A stretch of 64,000 nt of DNA from Nocardia asteroides (GTDB lineage: Bacteria > Actinomycetota > Actinomycetes > Mycobacteriales > Mycobacteriaceae), in the NCBI RefSeq assembly GCF_021183625.1, contig NZ_CP089214.1, positions 2,914,001 to 2,978,000 of the forward strand. Direction: 5' to 3'. Under the pieces are notes generated by a model. It saw only the letters and a list, made by a program, of their open reading frames with translations. It was not told the origin of the DNA and did not search any database. Below, piece after piece: positions 9,201 to 17,768 of this stretch; within the stretch, counting starts at the first letter, position 1; every line of letters starts with the position of its first letter. Position numbers and translations under genes: made by a program.

Positions 9201-9834
9201 GGATCACCACCAGCTCTTCCACCCGCTGCCCGGGCGCGATGAGCCCGGCATCCTCCAGCCAGTCCGCGCGGCCGCGCATGACCGGGCCGAAGGAGGTGAG
9301 CGAGCGGGCGACGGTGGACGCCTTGAGGCCGGATTCCCGGAGCATGCGCAGGGTGCGCTGCTCGTCGGAGAGTTCGGAGTGAACGAGCAGCGCGACGCCG
9401 TTGGGGGCGAGCAGGGTGGGCAGCGTCGCGCAGAGGTCGTCCAGGACCGAGCGGCCGTCGGACCCTGCGTCCCAGGCCCGGTCGAGTCCACGGGCCGGCT
9501 CGGGGTCGGCGCAGGGGACGTAGGGCGGGTTGGAGAGGACTACGTCGAAGGTGCGGTCGCGCAGCACCTCGCGGAAGTCGCCGCGGAGGAGTTCGACGGG
9601 GAGGCCGCGGACCCGGCTGTTGAGCCAGGCGGTGGAGATGGCTCGGCGGGAGATGTCGACGGCCGTGACCTCGGCGGCTCCGGCGCGGGCGGCCGTGACG
9701 GCCAGGGCACCGGTTCCGGTACAGATGTCGACCACGCGGGGGTTCCGGGGCAGGGCGGCATCGGCGAGGGCCCGGGCCAGCAACCAGGTATCGGCTTGCG
9801 GGCGGTAAACGCCCGGGAGTCGGAGGAGGCGCAC
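9178..9834 (-). CDS. PrmC/HemK-like class I SAM-dependent methyltransferase
   Basis: 218 aa from the GTG at 9834. Motif I is VVDICTGTGALAVTAA, motif II includes TAVDIS, and the catalytic motif is LSNPPYVP, the N-P-P-Y signature of HemK/PrmC and other N-methyltransferases acting on Gln, Asn or adenine. It lacks the N-terminal domain of housekeeping PrmC, so it is a short paralogue and its target is unknown. The start is placed so that the conserved GVYRPQADTWLLA segment is included; a GGGAGG sits 11 nt upstream. A frame open to 9948 would overlap the phosphatase gene. Confidence 0.83.
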   Translation of the reverse strand: MRLLRLPGVYRPQADTWLLARALADAALPRNPRVVDICTGTGALAVTAARAGAAEVTAVDISRRAISTAWLNSRVRGLPVELLRGDFREVLRDRTFDVVLSNPPYVPCADPEPARGLDRAWDAGSDGRSVLDDLCATLPTLLAPNGVALLVHSELSDEQRTLRMLRESGLKASTVARSLTSFGPVMRGRADWLEDAGLIAPGQRVEELVVIRADRIEQ

Positions 9835-9878
9835 GAGCCGCGAATACCTCCCATGATCAGGTCGAAACCAGGGAGGTT

Positions 9879-10535
9879 TCAGCTGGTCAGATGGGTGCGG
9901 ACATCGTAGGCGAGCAGGCGGAAGTTCGCGCCGGCGGCGCGCTGCCACGAAGTGACGGAGCCGTTGCCCGCGAGGCCGTGGTCGGCGAGGGCGAGGATCT
10001 CCGGGTCGGGAAGCTGCTCCAGGACCTGGCGGAGCATGAGGACTACAGCGTCGTGCGCGATGATCAGCACCCGCTCCGGGCCTGGCTCGAGCAACTCGGT
10101 GACGACGGCACCGACCCGGTCGGCTACGTCGCGGAAGGATTCGCCCCCGGGCGGGCGGTAGCCGAGCGGGTCGCGGTCCTCGGCGGCAGCTTCTTCGGGG
10201 TGCAGGAGCCGGGCCCGCGCTTGCGACATCACGCGAAATTGCCCGCGGTCGCGGTCGTGCAGGCGGTCGTCGACGCGGAACTCCGGGGGTGAGCGCAGCT
10301 CCGCGGCGGCGATCTCCCAGGTGCGGCGGGCGCGCGGGTACGGGGAGCAGAGCACCAGGTCCGGGAGTTCATCGGGCGGAAGGGCGGCGAAGCGGCGGCC
10401 GAGGTCGCGGGCCTGCCGCTCCCCGAGCTCGGTCAGGAATACCTCCGAGTCCGGCAGGTAGGGCCGTGCCGCGGCGGGACCGGCGGCGTTGATCGGCGTC
10501 TGGCCGTGCCGGACGGCCTCCAGGTAGCGCAGCAC
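9879..10535 (-). CDS. histidine phosphatase family (phosphoglycerate mutase-like) protein
   Basis: 218 aa from a GTG start. The RHGQT motif (residues 9-13) carries the catalytic His. CSPYPRARRTWEIA provides the second Arg, and the later IIAHDAVVL carries the second active-site His. The protein is a phosphomonoesterase of the branch that includes cofactor-dependent mutases and many small-molecule phosphatases; the substrate is not predictable. Its start is 3 nt after the ppx stop, so it is the last gene of the eno-ftsB-DUF501-ppx run. Confidence 0.85.
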   Translation of the reverse strand: MLRYLEAVRHGQTPINAAGPAAARPYLPDSEVFLTELGERQARDLGRRFAALPPDELPDLVLCSPYPRARRTWEIAAAELRSPPEFRVDDRLHDRDRGQFRVMSQARARLLHPEEAAAEDRDPLGYRPPGGESFRDVADRVGAVVTELLEPGPERVLIIAHDAVVLMLRQVLEQLPDPEILALADHGLAGNGSVTSWQRAAGANFRLLAYDVRTHLTS

Positions 10536-10538
10536 GGG

Positions 10539-11486
10539 TCAGGCGATGGAGAGCGCGATCCCGTCGAGGATGTCGTGCTCACTGACCACGAGCTCGGAGA
10601 TCCCCGCCCGGCGGGCCAGCTCGTCGGCGAGCACCCGGACGATGAGCGCACCGCCACCGATCACATCAACCCGCCCCGGGTGCACCGGGCCGAGCGCGGC
10701 ACGCTGATCGTGATCGAGCGACGTGAGCCGATCCGACACCGCGTGCACCTGCTCCAGCGAGAGCCTGCTCAGGTGCACCTTCGACGCGTCGTACTCGGGA
10801 AGTTCCAGCGCGACCGCGGCGATGGTGGTCATGGTCCCGGCGACTCCGACCCAGGTCCGCGCCTCTTCCACCGGCACCGCGGCGAAGGCGGCGGCGAGCC
10901 GCTCGGCGGCGAACTCACGGGCAGCGGCGAGCTGGTCGGGAGTGGGCGGGTTCCCCGGCATGCTCCGCTCGGTGATCCGCACGCAGCCGATATCGGCGGA
11001 GAAGGCGGCGCGCACCCCGTCGGCGTCGCCGAAGACGAGCTCGGTGGAGCCGCCGCCCAGGTCGACCACCACGTACGGCGCCTCGTCGGCGGCGAGCTCG
11101 CCGATGGCGCCGGAGAACGACAGCCTGGCCTCCTCGTCACCGGTGATGACCTCGGCCTCGGCGCCGGACACGACGGTGCCGAGCAGCTCGCGGGCCATAC
11201 CGAAGAAATCCTCGCGATTCGAGGCGTCGCGGGTGGCCGAGGTGGCGACCATGCGCACCCTGTCGACCTTCGCCTCCCGCATGGTGGCGGCGTAGTCGGC
11301 CAGCGCGACCCTCGTGCGTTCGATCGCCTCGGGTGCGAAGGCCCCGGTGGCGTCGACGCCCTGGCCGAGCCGGACGATCCGCATCTCGCGGTGCACGTCG
11401 GCGAGGGTGCCGTCCGGCTGCACGTCGGCGATCAGCAGGCGGATGGAGTTGGTGCCGCAGTCGACGGCCGCTACCCGGTTGCTCAT
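10539..11486 (-). CDS. ppx: exopolyphosphatase / Ppx-GppA phosphatase
   Basis: 315 aa. It opens with VAAVDCGTNSIRLLIADV, the first phosphate-binding loop of the ASKHA fold, and has VVDLGGGSTELVFG, the second loop, near residue 140. It is the short form without the C-terminal HD domain, as in M. tuberculosis Ppx1/Ppx2. It hydrolyses polyphosphate or pppGpp and so links to the stringent response. The start overlaps the DUF501 stop by 4 nt (ATGA). The gene order ftsB-DUF501-ppx after eno is the conserved mycobacterial arrangement. Confidence 0.93.
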   Translation of the reverse strand: MSNRVAAVDCGTNSIRLLIADVQPDGTLADVHREMRIVRLGQGVDATGAFAPEAIERTRVALADYAATMREAKVDRVRMVATSATRDASNREDFFGMARELLGTVVSGAEAEVITGDEEARLSFSGAIGELAADEAPYVVVDLGGGSTELVFGDADGVRAAFSADIGCVRITERSMPGNPPTPDQLAAAREFAAERLAAAFAAVPVEEARTWVGVAGTMTTIAAVALELPEYDASKVHLSRLSLEQVHAVSDRLTSLDHDQRAALGPVHPGRVDVIGGGALIVRVLADELARRAGISELVVSEHDILDGIALSIA

Positions 11487-12010
11487 GCCTCGTTCTCCTC
11501 TCGCAGTGCCCGGTACTCGGGCCAGTCGGCGGGGACCGCGGTGCCGCGCAGCCCGTGCTCGGCGGCGAGCGCCACCGACTCGTCGCCCAGCGGGTTCACG
11601 CCGGGCCCCTTGGCCAGCGCGTGCGCGATCAGCACGTGCAGGCACTTGACCCGGTCCGGCATGCCGCCGCCGGTGAAATCGGTGCCGAGCGGCTCGATCT
11701 CGTCGCGCTCGGCGAGGTAGCTCTCGTGCGCGGCGCGGTAGGCGGCGGCCAGCGCGGGGTCGGTGGTGAGCCGCTCGGTCATCTCGCGCATGACACCCGC
11801 CGACTCCTGCCTGCTCGCCTCGGCGGTGAGCCGGGGGTCGGTCAGGTAGTAGAGCGTCGGGAAGGGGGTGCCGTCCGGGAGCTTGGGGGCGGTGCGCACG
11901 ACCGCGGGCAGCCCGTCCGGGGTGCGGTAGGCGATGCCGAGCACCCCGCGGGGCTCCCGGCCCAGCTGCCGGGCGACGATCTCCAGGTCGTGCTGGGTGG
12001 GGGCGGTCAC
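11483..12010 (-). CDS. DUF501 family protein
   Basis: 175 aa from the GTG at 12010, which overlaps the ftsB stop by 4 nt. Conserved family pieces are visible: VARQLGREPRGVLGIAYR at the N-terminus, PFPTLYYLTDPRL in the middle, and MPDRVKCLHVLIAHALA with the invariant Cys. The family is found throughout actinobacteria between ftsB and ppx and has no established biochemical function. The tight overlaps on both sides show strict cotranslation with a division gene and a phosphatase. Confidence 0.9.
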   Translation of the reverse strand: MTAPTQHDLEIVARQLGREPRGVLGIAYRTPDGLPAVVRTAPKLPDGTPFPTLYYLTDPRLTAEASRQESAGVMREMTERLTTDPALAAAYRAAHESYLAERDEIEPLGTDFTGGGMPDRVKCLHVLIAHALAKGPGVNPLGDESVALAAEHGLRGTAVPADWPEYRALREENEA

Positions 12011-12600
12011 CGGGGTCCTTCCGGGGTGGGGGGCGGCTGGTCGAGGGTGCGCCACAGGTCGGTGTACCAGGGGTCGGGTTCGCGCGAGCGGGTCGGCGCG
12101 GCGGCGACCGGCGGCGCCTCGATGCCGGGCACCTGCACGATGTAGGGGGTCTCGCCGGGCAGGACGAGCCGCAGCCGATCCCTGGCCTCGGCGCGGATGT
12201 AGGCCGGATCCTGTTGCTGCACACGACGATCGCGCAGCTCCGCGACGTCGGCCTCGAGCAGCTGCCGATCCTCGGCGAGCTGCGCGGCCTCGGCGCGCTG
12301 GGAGAAGTAGGTGCGCATCGGCACCGCGAGGGTGAGCCCGAGCCCGAAGACCACCATGGCCAGGATCACCGCCCGGCCGGTGGAGAGGCCGAGGAAGGTG
12401 CGCTCCGGCCGGTCGGCGCGGCGGGAGCGGCGGCCGCCCTCACCGAGCTTCCGCTCGCGCTTCTTCTCCGATTCCGCGCGCCTGCGCGGCGCCCGGCTCG
12501 CGGCGGCGTGATCGGCGGCGGGACGGGAGCGGGCGGACCGCGACGTGCGCCGATCGCCCCGGCCACCGGGGCCGGCGCCGCGGGTCCGCCGCTCCGTCAT
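12007..12600 (-). CDS. ftsB: FtsB/DivIC-type septum formation initiator
   Basis: 197 aa bitopic membrane protein. The first 80 residues are a disordered, very Arg-, Ala- and Gly-rich cytoplasmic tail. A single membrane helix follows (AVILAMVVFGLGLTLAVPM), then an extracytoplasmic coiled coil (AEAAQLAEDRQLLEADVAELRDRR) and the DPAYIRAEARDRLRLVLPGE motif of the DivIC family. FtsB forms a complex with FtsL and FtsQ that activates septal peptidoglycan synthesis. It lies 24 nt downstream of eno. Confidence 0.92.
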   Translation of the reverse strand: MTERRTRGAGPGGRGDRRTSRSARSRPAADHAAASRAPRRRAESEKKRERKLGEGGRRSRRADRPERTFLGLSTGRAVILAMVVFGLGLTLAVPMRTYFSQRAEAAQLAEDRQLLEADVAELRDRRVQQQDPAYIRAEARDRLRLVLPGETPYIVQVPGIEAPPVAAAPTRSREPDPWYTDLWRTLDQPPPTPEGPR

Positions 12601-12624
12601 CCCTTACCGCCGATCACCGCTCCG

Positions 12625-14019
<1,395 letters not shown>

Positions 14020-14754
14020 TTACACCCGGCGGCCGATGCTGTACGCGGCGGCGCGGTCGCGCACGGTGAGCAGGTAGCTGTTGGACTGGTTGTAGGTCAT
14101 CAGCGCGCGTTGCCAGCCCAGCTCGGAGGTGAGGTCGCCGCCGCTGGCGCAGAGGTAGCGGGCCGCGGTGAGCGCGGCGTCGTCGATGTTCTGCGGGTCG
14201 ACGACGTTGTCGCCGTTGGCGTCGGCGCCCCAGCGCTTCCAGGTCTCCGGGATGAACTGCAGCGGGCCGACCGCGCGGTCGAACTCGCGGTCGCCGTCGA
14301 GGGCGCCGCGGTCGGTGTCGGCGATCCGGGCGATGCCGGGCCCGCCGTCCAGCGGGATGCCGATGATCGGCGGGCGGATCACGCCGTCCTCCCCCACCTG
14401 CGAGCCGCGGTACGTGCCGTGCTTGCTCTCCACGCTCGCTATTCCCGCCAGCGTGGTCCAGGCGACGCCGCAGTCCGGGCGGGAGTTCGTCATCACCGCC
14501 GCCGCGTACCCGTACGCCTCCAGCGCCTGCACCGGGATCGCCATCCGCTCCGCCTGCTCCTCCGCCCAGCCCCTGAGCTGCAGTGCCGCCCGCCCCGGGG
14601 CGTGCACATCGATCACCGGCAGCGGAGTTCCCGGCCCTGGTGGAATCCCCTCCGGCAGCGGTTCCCGCTCCGGCCCGAACCCGCACCCGGCGAGCACCAG
14701 GGTCGCCAGGATCAGCGTCGCCGCGCCCGCTCTTTTCCACACCACCCGGTCCAT
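14020..14754 (-). CDS. lpqU: LpqU-like lytic transglycosylase lipoprotein
   Basis: 244 aa from the ATG at 14754. A signal peptide ends in the lipobox LVLAGC (Cys 24). The mature domain has GIASVESKHGTYRGS with the catalytic Glu, then IIGIPLDGG, GPLQFIPETWKRWGADANGD and the C-terminal NQSNSYLLTVRDRAAAY, typical of MltB-type soluble lytic transglycosylases. It should cleave peptidoglycan glycan strands at the outer face of the membrane. In M. tuberculosis lpqU likewise flanks eno; there mazG and mfd follow directly, whereas here a 12-kb accessory block intervenes. Confidence 0.9.
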   Translation of the reverse strand: MDRVVWKRAGAATLILATLVLAGCGFGPEREPLPEGIPPGPGTPLPVIDVHAPGRAALQLRGWAEEQAERMAIPVQALEAYGYAAAVMTNSRPDCGVAWTTLAGIASVESKHGTYRGSQVGEDGVIRPPIIGIPLDGGPGIARIADTDRGALDGDREFDRAVGPLQFIPETWKRWGADANGDNVVDPQNIDDAALTAARYLCASGGDLTSELGWQRALMTYNQSNSYLLTVRDRAAAYSIGRRV

Positions 14755-14795
14755 TGTGCCGGGAGTACGCGAATACCCAGCTAAGTGCCGATGTT

Positions 14796-15448
14796 CTACT
14801 CGTAGAGGTAAGCGGGCCGCGCGTCGAGGATGGTGGCGAACATGCGCTCGAGCAGGGTGAGGTCGCCCTCCGCGCGGGCCGCGTGGCATGCGGTGTGCAG
14901 CTCGGTCTTGTCGATCAGATCCCAGGCGAGGCCGCGGCCGGCCTCAGAAACCAACTGGTCGAAGAACTCTCGCTGCGCGCGGCCGTTGCCCTCGCGGAAC
15001 GGGTGCGCGAAGTTCACGTAGTCGTACATGTAGGCGATGACGCCGGGGGCGTCGCGATCGCGGACGGCGCGCAGCCGGTCGAGTTCCCTGATCCGATCGG
15101 CGATATGCGCTATCGCCCGACCCGCGCCGAGGGGGGCGCAGAAGGACTCGCCGCCCTTCTCGAGACCGACGGTCCGCAGGTCTCCGGCCCATTCGTAGAC
15201 GTCCTGGAACAGGAACCCGTGCACCGTTCGGAGGTGGGTGAGGTCGTAGGTCGCTCGACGAGCTCCGGCGCTTCGCGCAACTCGGCGACGCGGATTTCGA
15301 CGAGATCGTTCTCCGCATCGGCGAGTTCATCCCTGGTCGTGGCTCCGACTCGATTCCGCAGCACCTCGGTGCCGGGCAGGAAGTATCCCGTCCAGTTCGC
15401 TTCGACATCGCCGGTGTCCCACGGCGGACGTGCCTCACCGCCGGACAC
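14796..15448 (-). pseudogene. fic: Fic-family AMP-transferase toxin, frameshifted
   Basis: Two frames join into one Fic protein of about 217 aa. From the GTG at 15448 the first frame encodes the N-terminal part (about 65 aa, GGEARPPWDTGDVEANWTG onward) up to ELVER near 15250. The sequence then continues one base out of frame as YDLTHLRTVHGFLFQDVYEWAGDLR and on to NFAHPFREGNGRAQREF, the HxFx(D/E)GNGRxxR active site, ending at 14796. Fic toxins transfer AMP to target proteins such as gyrase and topoisomerase IV. A single extra base would inactivate the toxin unless it is a sequencing error. The antitoxin gene directly upstream is intact. Confidence 0.85.
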
Positions 15449-15465
15449 GGGGCCGTGTTCGCCTA

Positions 15466-15654
15466 TCAGTCCAGGTTGTAGCGGGCGCGCACCCGGGCGC
15501 CCAGCTGGGCGATGTCGATCTCCCCGCGGACGTACGCGTCCTGATCGGCCCGCGTCGCGTCCGTACTCCGGGCACCTTCCAGCTTGCTGGTCGTCCGGGC
15601 AGCGCGAATAACGCGTGCGCGGCGCGTGCGCTCGTCGGCTGGTCGCTCGGCCAT
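15466..15654 (-). CDS. VbhA-like antitoxin of the Fic toxin
   Basis: 62 aa. The region TTSKLEGARST contains the (S/T)xxxE(G/N) inhibition motif, here T-SKL-EG; its Glu blocks ATP positioning in class I Fic proteins. The rest is the small three-helix antitoxin fold with a C-terminal GEIDIAQLGARVRARYNLD, a pattern widespread in VbhA-type antitoxins. The gene ends 18 nt before the fic start on the same strand, giving the classic antitoxin-toxin order of VbhA/VbhT systems. Confidence 0.8.
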   Translation of the reverse strand: MAERPADERTRRARVIRAARTTSKLEGARSTDATRADQDAYVRGEIDIAQLGARVRARYNLD

Positions 15655-15699
15655 CGGATCACCTCCACATCACTCCCCCTCGATTTTACCGGCTCGCCC

Positions 15700-16291
15700 C
15701 CGCCGGGATGAATATCGATCCGGACGGCAGATTACGCCGTTCGCGCTGCTCAGCCCAGCAGGGTGCGGGTGAGGGGGTTTGCGGGGTGGCGTGGAGGGCG
15801 GAGGTCGGGCCGGAGAGCAGAACGGCGACCCGCTGGACGAGCGCGGCGATCTCGGCACGCAGCGTCTCGGGATGCGCGCGCGGTCGGCCGCGACCTCGCC
15901 GAGCAGGGTGCGGACCCGGAGCAGCGGGCTCAGCGCCGAACCGGGGGCCTGGGCGACATGGGCGACAGCCGTCCGGCGGCCGCAGGGGCCGGCGAGCGCG
16001 TACCCGGCTGGATATCGAAGTCGCTCGGGCCGAACAGCTTCCGGCCGTCACCGGCCAGTACGGCGACGCCGCGCACCTGACCATCCTGGTGCCCGCCGTC
16101 CTCGGCGTCCTGCTGGTGCCGCGTATTCGCCGCCGCCGCGGCGGGCGTTGCCGCCACCGGGACAACGGTTCCGGCGTCGTGGCGAATCCGTGGCGGTCTT
16201 CGCCCCTGGAATTGCCATCGCCGTGATCGCGGTAAGCGAGGCTCAACGCCGCCCCCGAGTCCAGGACCTGCCGCCGATTCCACCGCGTCAT
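15700..16291 (-). pseudogene. degraded iron-regulated gene (possible Tat-type lipoprotein start), no intact product
   Basis: An ATG at 16291 has a strong ribosome binding site (GAGGGA 8-13 nt upstream) and encodes MTRWNRRQVLDSGAALSLA. This resembles a twin-arginine lipoprotein leader of an ABC-transporter substrate-binding protein, but the lipobox Cys is missing. After about 30 codons the frame turns into low-complexity Arg/Pro sequence. Other frames give short plausible pieces (for example LLRVRTLLGEVAADRA and LRAEIAALVQRVAVLL), as expected after several indels. An iron box lies about 80 nt upstream. A siderophore-uptake lipoprotein is one guess for the ancestor; the evidence is weak. Confidence 0.3.
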
Positions 16292-16373
16292 GCCGTCTTC
16301 CCTCGGGTCGCCGGTCGGCCCGCGCCGTCGCGTAACCCGATGCGTCACAGGCATCCTGGGCGCGACGCACCGG

Positions 16374-16392
16374 CAAGGCCAGGCTAGCCTAA
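16374..16392 (-). promoter_or_regulatory. IdeR/DmdR-type iron box (minus-strand gene remnant)
   Basis: Read on the minus strand this is TTAGGCTAGCCTGGCCTTG, matching the mycobacterial IdeR consensus TTAGGTTAGGCTAACCTAA at 13 of 19 positions, with a perfect left half core TTAGG. It lies 83 nt upstream of the ATG at 16291 and about 140 nt from a second, opposite iron box, so the region looks like a divergent iron-controlled promoter. Confidence 0.6.
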
Positions 16393-16531
16393 TGGCGATG
16401 TGATCTCGGCACACCCGGGCGACCGGGCGCGTGTGCGACTCGCCGCGGCCGGGAGTCGCCCGGAAGTTGCGGAACGGGTATCGTCGGCGGCCGTTCTGGT
16501 CATGTCGTACCGCTATGTGTGTTCTTGCAAA

Positions 16532-16550
16532 TTAGGCAAGCCTTGCTTAA
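16532..16550 (+). promoter_or_regulatory. IdeR/DmdR-type iron box upstream of the SbnA/SbnB-like operon
   Basis: TTAGGCAAG-C-CTTGCTTAA is a 19-bp palindrome with a single mismatch between its halves and 13 of 19 matches to the IdeR consensus. A TTGCAA hexamer at 16525-16530 could be the -35 element, with the -10 region around 16547-16553, so a repressor here would cover the promoter. The first gene of the operon starts 79 nt downstream. Iron-replete repression is the expected behaviour by analogy with IdeR and DtxR. Confidence 0.75.
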
Positions 16551-16628
16551 CCCAATGCCGACCAACTACCTTCGGACTCGAATCGTCTCCGCTGCCTCCG
16601 GCTCGATCCGAAGAAGGGACCCCACTCG

Positions 16629-17768
16629 GTGAAAAGCGTTCTCTCCGAACGTCGGACGTTTCACCCACAGCCCATAGAACGACGCGAGATCGAACCTGCC
16701 GCCGGCGCCGCGATCCGTGCCGCCGCCGATGCGATCTGTGTCACACTCGGCCTGGACGGCGACCGGGTCGCCGCCGAGACGCTGACCGATCCGCGGGTGG
16801 TCGCGGCGGTCCGGCGCTACGCCCCGGGGCTACCCGGCTCGATCGCGGCCGCGGTGCGCCCGCCGAGCACCTCCGCGGGCGCGACCATCGTCACCGGGCT
16901 GCCGGTGCGCGAGACGGAAATCGGCCGCACACCGGCGAATTGGCGCGAAGCCGCCGGGCGGGGCGGCGCCGCCGCGCCCACCGCGGCCTCGCTGCGCCTG
17001 GATATCGCCATGCTGCTGCTCGCCGCCGCGGCGGGCGAGCCGTTCGGCTGGCGGGGCCAGCAGGGCGGGCGGCTGGTGAACAACATCGTCCCGGCCGCCG
17101 GGCACGAGCACGAGCAATCCGGCGCGAGCAGCAGCACGCTGCTCGCCCCGCACACCGAGGACGCCTTCCACCCCGAGCGCGCGCACCTGCTCATGCTCGG
17201 CTGCCTGCGCAACCACGACATGGTCGGCACCACCGTCTCCTCGGTGCGGCAGGTCGAGCTCACCGCCGCCGAGCGCCGCGTGCTGGCGGAGCCGGTGCTG
17301 CCGATCCTGCCCGACGTCTCCTACGGCGCCGCGCACGACCGCGCCACCGCTCCCGCGCTGCCGACGCTCTGGTACGAGGGCGATATCGAATCCGCCGCCG
17401 CCGCAACCGGACTCACCACCCGCTACGACCCGGCCTACACCCCGCTGGACGACGCCGGTGCCGAGTTCCGCCGCGCCTACGCCCGGCTGAGCGCGGAGCT
17501 GGAGCGGGTCTGCCGGGTGGCCGCGCTCGTCCCCGGCGAGCTGCTGCTGGTGGACAACGACGTGGCGGTGCACGGCCGGGTGCCGTTCACCGCGCGCTAC
17601 GACGGCACCGACCGGTGGCTCAAACGCGTCAACATTCGTCTTCCCGAGCGGCGCAGGCGCGCCGCCGAGAACCGTGAGAATGGATACGGGCAGCAGATCG
17701 TTGCCCCGTTTCGCGCGGTGACAGAACGGGACACCTCCGATGATCGAGGAAGCGATGAGCAACCGTGA
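16629..17768 (+). CDS. Fe(II)/2-oxoglutarate-dependent amino-acid hydroxylase (AsnO/VioC type)
   Basis: 379 aa from a GTG start. The cupin core has PHTEDAFHPERAH followed by LGCLRNHD: an H-x-E facial triad with His175 and Glu177, the distal His at VAVHGRVPF (315), and the 2-oxoglutarate Arg in RWLKRV (about 329-333). The H-x-E variant with the HTEDAFHP...CLRN signature is that of the clavaminate synthase-like group including AsnO and the arginine beta-hydroxylase VioC, so an amino acid or a close derivative is the likely substrate. It is the first gene after an iron box and overlaps the next gene by 14 nt. The tail after residue 340 is hydrophilic. Confidence 0.85.
   Translation: MKSVLSERRTFHPQPIERREIEPAAGAAIRAAADAICVTLGLDGDRVAAETLTDPRVVAAVRRYAPGLPGSIAAAVRPPSTSAGATIVTGLPVRETEIGRTPANWREAAGRGGAAAPTAASLRLDIAMLLLAAAAGEPFGWRGQQGGRLVNNIVPAAGHEHEQSGASSSTLLAPHTEDAFHPERAHLLMLGCLRNHDMVGTTVSSVRQVELTAAERRVLAEPVLPILPDVSYGAAHDRATAPALPTLWYEGDIESAAAATGLTTRYDPAYTPLDDAGAEFRRAYARLSAELERVCRVAALVPGELLLVDNDVAVHGRVPFTARYDGTDRWLKRVNIRLPERRRRAAENRENGYGQQIVAPFRAVTERDTSDDRGSDEQP

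Noticed and set aside
15686..16414. A 242-codon minus-strand frame as an intact gene
   Set aside because: Only the first 30 codons after the ATG at 16291 look coding; the rest is Arg/Pro-rich without fold, so it is listed as a possible pseudogene.
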